A program made the translations under genes and the position numbers. A stretch of 64,000 nt of DNA from Bacillus sp. AFS037270 (GTDB lineage: Bacteria; Bacillota; Bacilli; Bacillales_B; DSM-18226), in NCBI RefSeq assembly GCF_002585305.1, contig NZ_NUNF01000038.1, forward strand, positions 60,597 to 124,596, read 5' to 3'. Below, in pieces: positions 1 through 7,621 of this stretch. The notes under the pieces were generated by a model. That model saw only the letters and a list, made by a program, of their open reading frames with translations. It had not been told where the DNA came from and ran no database searches. How positions within the stretch are numbered: position 1 is the first letter of the stretch; each line of letters begins with the position of its first letter.

Positions 1-207
1 TATAGAATATCTTATTAATTCGGTACGTTTCTCCTTGCTCCTTCTTCAACCTGAAGAAATACCTAATTAGTTACATAGATTAATTCCATTCCTGAGCATT
101 TTCAACTGGAATATCCTTAATTAGTGGTCTTTTATAGCTATTAAGCAATACTTATAAGTTATTACTAGGTTTATTTGAAGATTCGCAGGAAATTAGGGGG
201 AGTAATC

Positions 208-1176
208 TTGAAAGCTATCGTTTATAACCAATATGGCCAGCCCGATGTTCTTAAATTAACAGAAGTGGAAAAACCTGAACCGGGGGACAATCAAGTACTA
301 GTAAAAATTCATGCAGCATCCGTGAATTATGGCAACCTGGTTCTTTTGAAAGGCGAACCGTTCTTAGCCCGCTTTGCCTTTGGTCTATTAAAACCAAAAT
401 ATTCCATCCCTGGAGGGGATATCGCAGGACAGGTCGAAGCCGTTGGCAAAGATGTTAAGCAGTTTAAACTCGGAGATGAGGTTTTTGGTGACTTATCTGG
501 ATGTGGATGGGCTGGTTTTGCCGAGTATGTATCTGTTCCTGAAAATGCTTTAGCACTAAAACCGGCCAATTTGTCCTTTGAGGAGGCTGCTGCGGTACCA
601 ATGGCGGGAGTCACAGCGTTGCAGAGTCTGCGGGATAAAGGTAAAATTCAGCACGGGCAGAAGGTACTGATTAATGGTGCCTCTGGCGGCGTCGGAACGT
701 TTGCCATACAGATTGCGAAAGCATTCGGTGCTGAGGTAACGGGGGTATGCAGTACAAGAAATTTAGACATTCTTGAGTCGATTGGGGCAGACCATTGTCT
801 TGACTATACGAAGGAAAGCTTTACTCAAAGGAGAGAGCGTTATGACTTGATTCTTGGTGTTAACGGTGGTCTTTCGCTTTCAGATTATAAGCGTGTTTTA
901 AATCCCAACGGTATTTTTGTTCACGTCGGAGGTTCCAGCTCTCAAATGTTTCAAGCCATGGCACTGGGGCCTTTGATTTCTATGATTGGGAGTAAGAAAA
1001 TAGGCAGCTTTTTACAAAGGGCAAACCAACAAGATCTAATTTATATGAAGGAATTGGTTGAATCCGGCAAGGTAAAGCCAGTTATTGACAGATGTTTTAG
1101 GTTGAGCGAAGTGCCGGATGCCTTTAGGTATTTTGAAGAGGGGCACGCACAAGGAAAAGTTGTCATTACGATTTGA
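208..1176 (+). CDS. MDR-family NAD(P)-dependent oxidoreductase (quinone oxidoreductase-like)
   Basis: Medium-chain dehydrogenase/reductase of the zinc-independent quinone-oxidoreductase type, about 322 residues. The N-terminal GroES-like half begins KAIVYNQYGQPDVLKL. The nucleotide-binding fold shows the motif INGASGGVGTFAIQIAKAFG near residue 155. Zinc-ligand cysteine clusters are absent, which separates it from the zinc alcohol dehydrogenases later in the window. The TTG at 208 is chosen as start because AGGGGGAG lies about 5 bases upstream; an in-frame TTG at 175 has no such site. Family members reduce quinones or activated alkenes with NAD(P)H in the cytoplasm. The substrate is not inferable. 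It appears monocistronic and is followed by a hairpin repeat array rather than a gene. Confidence 0.85.
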   Translation: MKAIVYNQYGQPDVLKLTEVEKPEPGDNQVLVKIHAASVNYGNLVLLKGEPFLARFAFGLLKPKYSIPGGDIAGQVEAVGKDVKQFKLGDEVFGDLSGCGWAGFAEYVSVPENALALKPANLSFEEAAAVPMAGVTALQSLRDKGKIQHGQKVLINGASGGVGTFAIQIAKAFGAEVTGVCSTRNLDILESIGADHCLDYTKESFTQRRERYDLILGVNGGLSLSDYKRVLNPNGIFVHVGGSSSQMFQAMALGPLISMIGSKKIGSFLQRANQQDLIYMKELVESGKVKPVIDRCFRLSEVPDAFRYFEEGHAQGKVVITI

Positions 1177-1208
1177 AAAAGCGTCAAAATACAAATAAGT
1201 TTTGCATT

Positions 1209-1981
1209 CGGACTATCATCGGCCTTACCATGAGGATGCTGTCCGAATTTGACCCTCATTTGGACAGCTTAACCGCTATTTCATAAGGTTCCTGTCCGAA
1301 CCTACTCTGACTTCGGACTACCTTCCTCCCTTTTCCGACGTTCCTGTCCGAACCTACCCTGACTTCGGACTAACCTTCCTCCTTTTCCCGACGTTCCTGT
1401 CCGAACCTACTCTGACTTCGGACTTACCTTCCTCCCTTTTCTGACGTTCCTGTCCGAACCTCCCCTGACTTCGGACAACCTTCCTCCCTTTTCTGACGTT
1501 CCTGTCCGAACCTACTCTGACTTCGGACAGCCTTCCTCCCTTTTCCCGACGTTCCTGTCCGAACCTACTCTGACTTCGGACTAACCTTTCTCCCTTTTCT
1601 GACGTTCCTGTCCGAACCTACCCTGACTTCGGACAGCCTTCCTCCCTTTTCCCGACGTTCCTGTCCGAACCTACCCTGACTTCGGAAACCTTCCTCCCTA
1701 TTCCCGACGTTCCTGTCCGAATCTACCCTGACTTCGGACAACCTTCCTTCCTTTTCCCGACGTTCCTGTCCGAACCTACTCTGACTTCGGACTAACCTTC
1801 CTCCCTTTTCCGTCGTTCCTGTCCGAACCTACTCTGACTTCGGTCTAACCTTCCTCCCTTTTCCGTCGTTCCTGTCCGAACCTACCCTGACTTCGGACAA
1901 CCTTCCTCCTTTTCCGACGTTCCTGTCCGAACCTACCCTGACTTCGGTCGACCTTCCTTCTTTTCTCGGACTATCATCGGC
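1209..1981. repeat. Tandem array of 13 hairpin-forming 52/53-bp units
   Basis: CCTGTCCGAA recurs at 1291, 1343, 1396, 1449, 1501, 1554, 1607, 1660, 1712, 1765, 1818, 1871 and 1922, so the period is 52 or 53 bp (51 at the last step). Most units contain GTCCGAA, about 11 bases, then TTCGGAC: a perfect 7-bp inverted repeat. A C/T-rich spacer (CCTTCCTCCCTTTTCCCGACGTT or variants, given here in parts) joins the units. Some units have one arm mutated (TTCGGTC, TTCGGAAA). The array is bordered on both sides by the same 15-mer CGGACTATCATCGGC (1209-1223 and 1967-1981). No convincing reading frame crosses it. It fills the whole gap between the oxidoreductase and the small exported protein. Confidence 0.95.
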
Positions 1982-2113
1982 AACTTCCTGCTACTCCTGT
2001 CCGAATCGCCAGATCATTTAAAGGTTGCATCTAAACCCGTTAGAAAATTTGTGAGCTTTTTGTTAACTATTGCAATAATCATATTTTCTCCATATTTTCT
2101 GCAAAGTTTCCCT

Positions 2114-2140
2114 GTAATCTAGAAGAGAAATTTAGATTAC
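2114..2140. promoter_or_regulatory. Inverted repeat just upstream of the small exported protein
   Basis: GTAATCTA (2114-2121) and TAGATTAC (2133-2140) form a perfect 8-bp inverted repeat with an 11-base spacer. It ends directly before the GAGGAGGA ribosome binding site. It could be an operator or a leader hairpin. No regulator in the window is an obvious partner. Confidence 0.45.
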
Positions 2141-2153
2141 GAGGAGGATACTT

Positions 2154-2348
2154 ATGAAAAAAATCATTGCAACACTCGCTTTTGTATCAACAATGGCTTT
2201 AGGAACTTCCGTTTTTGCAGCAGGGGTGGCTGACTGTGCTCACATGGATAAAGGAAAATGTGCAGCAATGTGTGCAAAAGAAATGAACCGCGGTATTTCT
2301 GACTGTGCCACGTCACAAGATTGTCCAATGGAAAATGGATGCCAGTAA
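2154..2348 (+). CDS. Small cysteine-rich exported protein, function unknown
   Basis: A 64-residue protein preceded by a strong GAGGAGGA site with good spacing. Residues 1-23 look like a Sec signal peptide: MKK, then a hydrophobic core, then SVFA-A as a plausible signal peptidase I site. The mature part of about 41 residues carries six cysteines (in ADC, GKC, AMC, SDC, QDC and NGC contexts), many charged residues and no membrane segment. That composition suits a disulfide-stabilised or metal-binding secreted peptide. I recognise no named family. It is monocistronic, with an inverted repeat immediately upstream and a terminator-like hairpin downstream. Bacteriocin or metal-scavenging roles are possible but unsupported. 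Confidence 0.75.
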   Translation: MKKIIATLAFVSTMALGTSVFAAGVADCAHMDKGKCAAMCAKEMNRGISDCATSQDCPMENGCQ

Positions 2349-2391
2349 TTATTAAACTCTAATTTAAAAAGTGCTCTCCGTATGGGGAAAA

Positions 2392-2424
2392 AGAAAGCAG
2401 CCGCTCATCCAACGACTGCTTTCT
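2392..2424 (-). terminator. Rho-independent terminator
   Basis: AGAAAGCAG and CTGCTTTCT form a perfect 9-bp stem. Read on the minus strand the stem is followed by TTTTTCCCC, so it would end transcription of the LamG-gene remnant. It may also act weakly for the plus-strand small protein. Confidence 0.7.
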
Positions 2425-2438
2425 ATAATACATATCTA

Positions 2439-2641
2439 TTATGGAATTGTAGTCACATTTGCCAATTGAGTCACTTGTTCTTGAGTAAGAGCCGTTTCAT
2501 AAATTCTCAGCTCATCCATTTTCCCTTTGAACGGAGTATCCCACCAGTTTACACCCAGAGTAAAGACTCCAGTTGAACCTGTAAAAACATCAGAAATTCC
2601 CACTCCAGTAAACTTAGCATCGAATCCAAAAGGTATTAGAA
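2439..2641 (-). pseudogene. C-terminal remnant of a LamG/concanavalin A-like domain protein
   Basis: Read on the minus strand, about 66 codons end at a stop at 2439-2441. The peptide includes GVGISDVFTGSTGVFTLG, then WWDTPFKGKMDELRIYETAL, then TQEQVTQLANVTTIP. The pattern FKGxMDELRIYxxALTxEQV is the typical C-terminal strand-and-tail of LamG (laminin G-like, Pfam LamG_3 type) domains in secreted glycoside hydrolases and adhesins. No start or N-terminal region is present. Homology stops where an IS110-like fragment on the opposite strand begins (about 2645). A minus-strand terminator follows the stop. This is the broken tail of a formerly larger carbohydrate-binding or hydrolase gene. Confidence 0.7.
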
Positions 2642-2647
2642 GGAGCG

Positions 2648-2850
2648 AACATTAAATTGGGTTCAGTTGTTTCAGACGTTTTGGGTGTTTCAGCTCGAGA
2701 TATGCTTAACGCTATTGCCGAAGGCGAAGAGGATCCTGAAAAACTAGCAAACTTTGCACGTCACTCGATGAAAAAGAAGAAAGATGAGCTGGAACTCGCA
2801 CTTAAAGGTTATATTCAATCCCATCAACGTCTAAACATTCTTGATTTTAT
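2648..2850 (+). pseudogene. IS110-family transposase fragment
   Basis: About 66 codons encode KLGSVVSDVLGVSARDML, then AIAEGEEDPEKLANFARHSM, then KKKKDELELALKGYIQSHQR. This matches the segment of IS110/IS1111 transposases between the DEDD nuclease domain and the Transposase_20 domain. There is no start codon with a ribosome site, and both ends of the transposase are missing. The fragment sits between the LamG remnant and a truncated unknown gene, so it marks an old insertion followed by deletion. Confidence 0.7.
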
Positions 2851-3228
2851 TTGGTAGTTTCCTGTTCCATAAAACCTGGATTTTACAAAACTCAAAGTCA
2901 TCGGGTTATCGTGTTTTTTAAGGGCCTTTATTACATCCTCCTCAAGAAACCACCTCGTTATAGAAAAATCCAATAAAGATTCCAAATCATTTCGAACGTT
3001 TTTTAAAGTTGGTGCTTTGTCTTTTTTAGTTACAATAACATCTTCTTCTGGTTGACAAGCCTCTCCGACTTCATCGTAAAAATCATCGTGTAATAAAAAT
3101 TTATTAGGAGAATGGATAACCGCCAGGTTGTACCATTCAACAGGTCGTAATGAATATTTTAATAGTCTTTTGTGACATTGATTGCATAATTTATAAAGCT
3201 GGTCGGGATCATCGGACGGTTCTACCAC
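2824..3228 (-). pseudogene. Partial gene for an unknown protein, interrupted by IS110 debris
   Basis: A minus-strand frame of up to 134 codons. It reads VEPSDDPDQLYKLCNQCHKR, then LLKYSLRPVEWYNLAVIHSP, and is rich in acidic residues. It contains one CxxC (CNQC). I recognise no characterised family. The last codons, after about SRFYGTG, are antisense to the IS110 fragment, so the C-terminus is probably not native. The only start is a GTG at 3228 without a clear ribosome site, and a stop lies just upstream in frame, so the N-terminus may be lost too. Best read as a truncated hypothetical gene. Confidence 0.5.
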
Positions 3229-3324
3229 ATTAATTTAATTTATTTTACACGCTTCACAAAAATCACTTATCTTCACATTCGTGGAAATACTTAGAAGAAA
3301 AGTCATTATTCGAGGGGGATTTGA

Positions 3325-3492
3325 ATGGATTTTTCATTTCTTATATTAGGGTTGCAATATTTCTTGTTGGTTATGGGTGGTTGCTTGATTGTTTTCATTC
3401 TAGTTTTAATTTTTTCCAATAGACACACAAGGAGTACATTAAATCAAATGGAAAACGAAAAAATGAATGAAATACAAGGAATGTATCGGTGA
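3325..3492 (+). CDS. Small single-pass membrane protein, unknown function
   Basis: ATG at 3325 follows a CGAGGGGGA site at good spacing and opens a 55-codon frame. Residues 4-30 are almost entirely hydrophobic (FLILGLQYFLLVMGG, then CLIVFILVLIF), which is one transmembrane helix. A short charged tail follows (SNRHTRSTLNQMENEKMNEI), ending MYR. The layout resembles the many small membrane peptides of bacilli. No family is recognised. It is oriented away from the remnant gene upstream and has no downstream partner. Confidence 0.55.
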   Translation: MDFSFLILGLQYFLLVMGGCLIVFILVLIFSNRHTRSTLNQMENEKMNEIQGMYR

Positions 3493-3969
3493 ACAGTTTT
3501 CTGTGTTTCCGCAGTTTAAATATTAGCCCTTCCGGCAAAATGTAAAAATCATCCGCTTAAGCTGAGAAGGGCTGTTATACGGATGAGTGTGAACATAGCA
3601 ATTATAATCAACAATTAGAAGTAAAGGAATTCAGGCGTTTCCCAATGCGTTTCGTAAAAGTCGTTTCGAAATATCAAAGTAGTAACCTATTTACAATAAA
3701 AAACTGGATATCGATTTAATCGTTCCAGTAGGTATGATTGATGTGAGGTTTTTCTTATCATTTTCCTTCAACCATTTTCCACCTAATTTAGCGAACATTT
3801 AAGTACTTTATTATTAGGACAATCTGCATCGGTCCCTAGTATCGGCCCCACCTACGGCAGATACATAAATTGGTTAATTTTGGTATTATGCCCAATTTAT
3901 CTGTCCGTAGTTTAGTCTAACATCAGGATAGGCCTAACTTTTGCTTTTACGAGCAAAAAACAACAAAAA
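3493..3969. other. Intergenic stretch without a recognisable gene
   Basis: No frame with a start and ribosome site stands out. The only structure I see is an inverted repeat AGCCCTTC (3525-3532) and GAAGGGCT (3566-3573), too far apart and without a U-run to be a good terminator. It may be decayed sequence continuing the remnant region to the left. Confidence 0.5.
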
Positions 3970-3997
3970 GGCACCCGGATTGGCTCATCCGAATGTC
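3970..3997 (-). terminator. Rho-independent terminator downstream of glucokinase
   Basis: On the minus strand GACATTCGGAT pairs with ATCCGGGTGCC around a short loop (two G-U pairs, one mismatch) and is followed by TTTTTGTTGTTTTTTG. It lies about 80 bases past the glucokinase stop. Confidence 0.65.
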
Positions 3998-4013
3998 TTT
4001 TGTCTAAAATCTG

Positions 4014-4039
4014 AGGCGAAAAACAGTAGTTTTTCGCCT
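4014..4039. terminator. Perfect hairpin at the end of glucokinase
   Basis: AGGCGAAAAAC, AGTA, GTTTTTCGCCT is a perfect 11-bp stem with a 4-base loop. The plus-strand trailer is TTTAATCTTTT; the minus-strand trailer is less U-rich. With the hairpin at 3970-3997 it probably forms a double terminator for the minus-strand gene. Confidence 0.6.
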
Positions 4040-4075
4040 TTAATCTTTTATGAATTAGAAAAAAACTATTGTACA

Positions 4076-5065
4076 TTATTGAAGTACTAACTTATTAATT
4101 AGCTTCTCTTTCGCCAGCCAAGCTCCTCCAATGACCCCTGCGTTATTGCCTAGTGTGGCAATAACAATCTTGACACCATGTGCAACCCTCGGAAAAGCGA
4201 ATTGAATAAATTCCTCTTTCAGAGGTTTCAGCAATGTATCACCAGCTTTTGAGACTCCGCCTCCAATAACGATTTTTTCAGGATTTAAGCCATTGGCTAA
4301 ATTAGCAAGGGCCAATCCTAAATGGTAGGCAACCTCACCTATGACTCTGTTGGCGAGTTCATCCCCTTCGTTTGCAGCGTCAAAAACACGCTTGGCAGAC
4401 AGGGGCTGTCCATCATAATAATCTCGTAATATACTAGTCTCGTTGGTAGAAGCTAATTCCTCCATTGCCAAACGGACAACTCCTGTTGCGGATGCTACCG
4501 TTTCCAGACATCCTGATTTCCCACAATTACAAGGTGAACCATCTTTAGGAACGGATGTTATATGACCTATTTCACCACCGGCTCCATTTACACCATTCAC
4601 AACCTCCCCATTGACGATAATTCCACCTCCTACACCTGTGCCTAATGTGACACAGATTAAGTTTTTAGCCCCCTTGCCGGCACCTCTCCACATTTCACCG
4701 ATTGCAGCAATATTAGCATCATTGTCCACAACAACCGGCAGGGATGTTTCCCTCTCAAGAATGGTTTGTAAAAGGAATCGTTCCCAGCCTAGGTTAACCG
4801 CCACTTCAACGGAACCATCCTCCGAATTCACAGGGCCCGGCGCACCGATTCCGATTCCGACTAACTGATTTTTTGTTTGATTTAATTCTTCTAACTTTTG
4901 ATCAATCGATCTTGCAATCGATACAGGTATGTGTTTGCCCTTATTACTTATATCAGTATCGATCTCCCAGCTATAAATGATGTCACCCTGCAAACTGATA
5001 AAAGCCATTTTAATCGTGGTCCCGCCTATATCAACACCAACTAACCATCTTTCTTCCATAACCAT
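4076..5065 (-). CDS. glcK: ROK-family glucokinase
   Basis: ATP-dependent sugar kinase of the ROK family, 329 residues, the usual length. The phosphate-binding signature VDIGGTTIKMAF starts near residue 11. The catalytic-base region VVDNDANIAAIGE is near 112-124, and GTGVGGGIIVNGE near 142-154. Zinc ligands are H168 with C179, C181 and C186 in CNCGKSGCLE. Glucose is the usual substrate of this group, but N-acetylmannosamine and allose kinases look similar. AAGGA lies upstream of the first ATG. It is separated from the upstream dehydrogenase by a terminator hairpin, so it may have its own promoter. In context it would phosphorylate sugars released by the surrounding catabolic enzymes. Confidence 0.88.
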   Translation of the reverse strand: MVMEERWLVGVDIGGTTIKMAFISLQGDIIYSWEIDTDISNKGKHIPVSIARSIDQKLEELNQTKNQLVGIGIGAPGPVNSEDGSVEVAVNLGWERFLLQTILERETSLPVVVDNDANIAAIGEMWRGAGKGAKNLICVTLGTGVGGGIIVNGEVVNGVNGAGGEIGHITSVPKDGSPCNCGKSGCLETVASATGVVRLAMEELASTNETSILRDYYDGQPLSAKRVFDAANEGDELANRVIGEVAYHLGLALANLANGLNPEKIVIGGGVSKAGDTLLKPLKEEFIQFAFPRVAHGVKIVIATLGNNAGVIGGAWLAKEKLINKLVLQ

Positions 5066-5116
5066 TCACTCATTTCCTTCATGTTTTCCCACTCCGAAAA
5101 GCCCCATTTTTACAAA

Positions 5117-5142
5117 AGAGGCTCCTCGATTGAGAAGCCTCT
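5117..5142 (-). terminator. Terminator between the Gfo/Idh/MocA gene and glucokinase
   Basis: On the minus strand AGAGGCT-T-CTC, loop AATC, GAG-G-AGCCTCT folds into a stem with one internal mismatch and is followed by TTTTG. It lies between the dehydrogenase stop (5207) and glcK. Confidence 0.65.
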
Positions 5143-5158
5143 TGTTAAGTTTGAGAAT

Positions 5159-5200
5159 TGTCTAGCTCCAACGCCCAGTGACTAACGGGCGCTTCTGCCT
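5159..5200. repeat. Short dispersed Bacillaceae-type palindromic repeat
   Basis: TGTCTAGCTCCAACGCCC, a short spacer, then GGGCGCTTCTGCC. The ends TCTAGCTCCA and GCGCTTCTGCC resemble a dispersed extragenic repeat that I recall from many Bacillus genomes. CGCCC and GGGCG form a small stem. Only this copy was noticed in the window. Confidence 0.4.
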
Positions 5201-5206
5201 TTCTCA

Positions 5207-6394
5207 TTATTTTACAGCCGCAGCTGTTTTTTCAAGATTAACCCATTGTCCTTTTTCAGCGGATTCAAGGATTGCATCTGCAATTAATTCAATCTGGTAG
5301 CCATCATTGAAGTTAGGTGAGAATTCAGTACCCTCACTGATTGCTTTAAAGAAATCATATGTTTCAATGATCTTTGTTTCGCCGTAACCAATACCTAGAG
5401 CAGGGATTGGCCATAATCCTTCACCGTAAGGAGTAGCTGGTCCTGTGTAAACAGTTCTGAAGCCTTTTGCATCACTTGGATCATCTGCAAAGCAAACTTG
5501 AAGCTCGTCACGGCGCTCATAGTTAAAGTATAAAGAACCTTTTTCCCCATGAATTTCAAAAGTTAGGAAGTTGTTGCGGCCATGTGCATTACGAGTTGCC
5601 TCGATCGTTCCAATTGCACCATTATCGAATTTGACCATGGTGATAAATTCATCGTCTACATCAACAGCTGCTTTTGGCACATCGTCGCCTCCAGCTTTCA
5701 CTGTACCTAACTTGTCGATGCCGCCAGTTTGAATTGGTCTTTCAGGAATCCATGTTTTTGTGATCGCATTTACATCTGTAACTTCACCTACAAGGTAACG
5801 AGCATAATCAACCACGTGTGTTCCGATATCACCTAGAGCACCTGATCCAGCAATTTTCTTTTGGAAGCGCCATGATAATGGAGAATTCGGATCAGCAGAC
5901 CAGTCTTGTAAGTATGTTCCACGGAAGCTTAGAACTTTACCAATTCTTCCTTCTTCAATATATTTTTTCGCAAGAGCAACAGCTGGTGTTCTTCTGTAGT
6001 TAAAAGCAACTGCGTGTTTTACACCTGCAGCTTTTACTGCTTCTAACATTTCCTTCGCTTGTTCAGCGCCTAATGCTAATGGCTTTTCACAGATAATATG
6101 CTTGCCAGCTTTTGCTGCTGCAATCGCGATTTCAGCATGAGTATTGTTTGGAGTAACAATATCGATGACATCGATTTCTGGGTTGTTAACAACATCTCTC
6201 CAGTCAGTTGCATAGTTGTCAAAACCTAATCTTGCTGCTGCATCTTTAGCTAATCCTTCGTTAACGTCTACTACTGTGTGACGATGAGGAATTGCTGGTG
6301 CTGGCCAGAAAAACATTGGCATACCTGCATATGCAAGTGAATGCGCCTTACCCATAAATCCTCCGCCGATCATACCTACGTTTAATTTTTTCAT
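5207..6394 (-). CDS. Gfo/Idh/MocA-family NAD(P)-dependent sugar/inositol dehydrogenase
   Basis: A 395-residue dehydrogenase with an N-terminal Rossmann fold (VGMIGGGFMGKAHS, residues 6-19) and the family hallmark CEKPLAL near residue 98. The C-terminal alpha/beta domain carries GDIGTHVVDYARYL, which supplies the His/Asp of the active site. Members oxidise inositols, glucose-type sugars or 3-keto sugars in the cytoplasm. A GGGAGGATACTAAA ribosome site precedes the ATG. It follows the IolE-like gene by 65 bases in one operon, an arrangement consistent with inositol-like oxidation followed by dehydration. It is distinct from the three-copy dehydrogenase family elsewhere in the window. Confidence 0.85.
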   Translation of the reverse strand: MKKLNVGMIGGGFMGKAHSLAYAGMPMFFWPAPAIPHRHTVVDVNEGLAKDAAARLGFDNYATDWRDVVNNPEIDVIDIVTPNNTHAEIAIAAAKAGKHIICEKPLALGAEQAKEMLEAVKAAGVKHAVAFNYRRTPAVALAKKYIEEGRIGKVLSFRGTYLQDWSADPNSPLSWRFQKKIAGSGALGDIGTHVVDYARYLVGEVTDVNAITKTWIPERPIQTGGIDKLGTVKAGGDDVPKAAVDVDDEFITMVKFDNGAIGTIEATRNAHGRNNFLTFEIHGEKGSLYFNYERRDELQVCFADDPSDAKGFRTVYTGPATPYGEGLWPIPALGIGYGETKIIETYDFFKAISEGTEFSPNFNDGYQIELIADAILESAEKGQWVNLEKTAAAVK

Positions 6395-6459
6395 TTTAGT
6401 ATCCTCCCACTATTATCTTCTTATTTTTAAAAGTTTGATATTCCTAATAGATGAAACGT

Positions 6460-7281
6460 TTATGCTTGATTTACTTTATCAAATTGATTTAAATAGCTGC
6501 GGCTGATTTTAGCCCCTTGTTTTGGCTCTGGGTAGCTGTCTAACTCAACCGTAATCCAGCCATCATAGTTTGCCTCTTCTAACACTTTAACCATTTCATC
6601 AAATTTTTGATGCCCTTCCCCTAATGGTAAAAACTCACCATTGGCATAATCTTTGAAGTGAACATATTTGATTCGGTCCACATATTTTCTGATGACAGCC
6701 ACTGGATCTCCACCGCCAGCTTCAATGTGAGCTGTATCTGGGCAAAAGTTAATCTTTGTTAATGGCATTAGTTTATCTAATTGTTCAGGAGCCTGAACGT
6801 TCGTTCCTAAATGCGGATGATAACTTGCAATCAGATTATATTTTTCAGCAATTTCAACTACTTTATTAAGTGCATTACCAAGAGCCGTATAATCGCTTTC
6901 AAGAATGCCGTTTGCACGCACCGCTCCGCCGCCGATTACCAGGTGGATTGCACCTGCTTCTGATGCGAATTGTGCTACACTTTCGATTTTTATTAATTCT
7001 TCTTCTAAAATATCAGGGAAAATAAAATTCCCGCCTGTATATACACCAACCAAAGATAAAGAATGGTCATTCATTAATTTTAAAAATTCTTCTTTTTTAT
7101 CTTTATATTGCATCAGGTTTCCATCGAAGATTTCAAAGCCGTCATAGCCAGCTTCCGCAATGTCCTTTAATGCTTCTTCCGTTGATCCATAGGCAAGGTA
7201 GTAATTATCCTTCACACAAGTCACACCTGCCGGATGACCAACTACGCCGCCCCAAGTATTTGTTTGATAACCTAATTTCAT
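6460..7281 (-). CDS. IolE-like TIM-barrel sugar isomerase/dehydratase
   Basis: Xylose isomerase-like TIM barrel, 273 residues when started at the ATG at 7281, which has TATGGAGGTAATCAA upstream; the open frame extends further 5' without support. The motif YHPHLGTNVQ (about 154-163) replaces the usual first glutamate ligand and matches the YHxHxGT signature of 2-keto-myo-inositol dehydratase (IolE). Other probable metal ligands are D182 and H185 (CPDTAHIEAGG), H208 (VHFKD) and E246 (VELD). The role would be dehydration of an inosose or similar keto-polyol made by the next gene. Three copies of the TGTAATCGATTACA-like operator lie upstream. Confidence 0.75.
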   Translation of the reverse strand: MKLGYQTNTWGGVVGHPAGVTCVKDNYYLAYGSTEEALKDIAEAGYDGFEIFDGNLMQYKDKKEEFLKLMNDHSLSLVGVYTGGNFIFPDILEEELIKIESVAQFASEAGAIHLVIGGGAVRANGILESDYTALGNALNKVVEIAEKYNLIASYHPHLGTNVQAPEQLDKLMPLTKINFCPDTAHIEAGGGDPVAVIRKYVDRIKYVHFKDYANGEFLPLGEGHQKFDEMVKVLEEANYDGWITVELDSYPEPKQGAKISRSYLNQFDKVNQA

Positions 7282-7360
7282 TTGATTACCTCCATATCTT
7301 TTGGAATTTAGTGTGCCATATTTCATCCTATAAAAACCGAAGCAACTCACCTTCAATTAT

Positions 7361-7374
7361 AGTAATCGATTACA
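7361..7374. promoter_or_regulatory. LacI-type operator (14-bp palindrome), site 1
   Basis: AGTAATCGATTACA, one base from the window consensus TGTAATCGATTACA, 80 bases upstream of the IolE-like start. Confidence 0.65.
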
Positions 7375-7444
7375 TTTTCGCTAAAATTATTACTCTTCAC
7401 CTTCAATAATATTAATATTTAATCAAAGTAATAAAAAACCTTAA

Positions 7445-7458
7445 TGTAATCCATTACA
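7445..7458. promoter_or_regulatory. LacI-type operator (14-bp palindrome), site 2
   Basis: TGTAATCCATTACA, the same arms with a CC centre. The centre departs from the CcpA cre consensus, which favours a LacI-type catabolic regulator over CcpA for this site. Confidence 0.65.
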
Positions 7459-7577
7459 TTTTTGTTTACAGATGAAATGCTGTTTCCTATAAGAAAGTAA
7501 TGATGTATCCCTATCTATTACTAGTCCTCACTATCATCTGACAAGAAAATAGATGTTGTATCGCTTACATGAATTAT

Positions 7578-7591
7578 TGTAATCGATTACA
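7578..7591. promoter_or_regulatory. LacI-type operator (14-bp palindrome), site 3
   Basis: Exact TGTAATCGATTACA, between the IolE-like operon promoter and the end of the kinase gene. With sites 1 and 2 it could support DNA looping. Confidence 0.65.
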
Positions 7592-7621
7592 CCTAAATTT
7601 GCAACAACTAAATTTCGATTG

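Noticed and set aside
1291..1975. CRISPR array
   Set aside because: Units are tandem and near-identical over their whole length with no unique spacers, and no cas genes are present.
2382..2576. 64-codon plus-strand frame
   Set aside because: It has no ribosome site, starts inside a terminator hairpin and is antisense to the LamG remnant.
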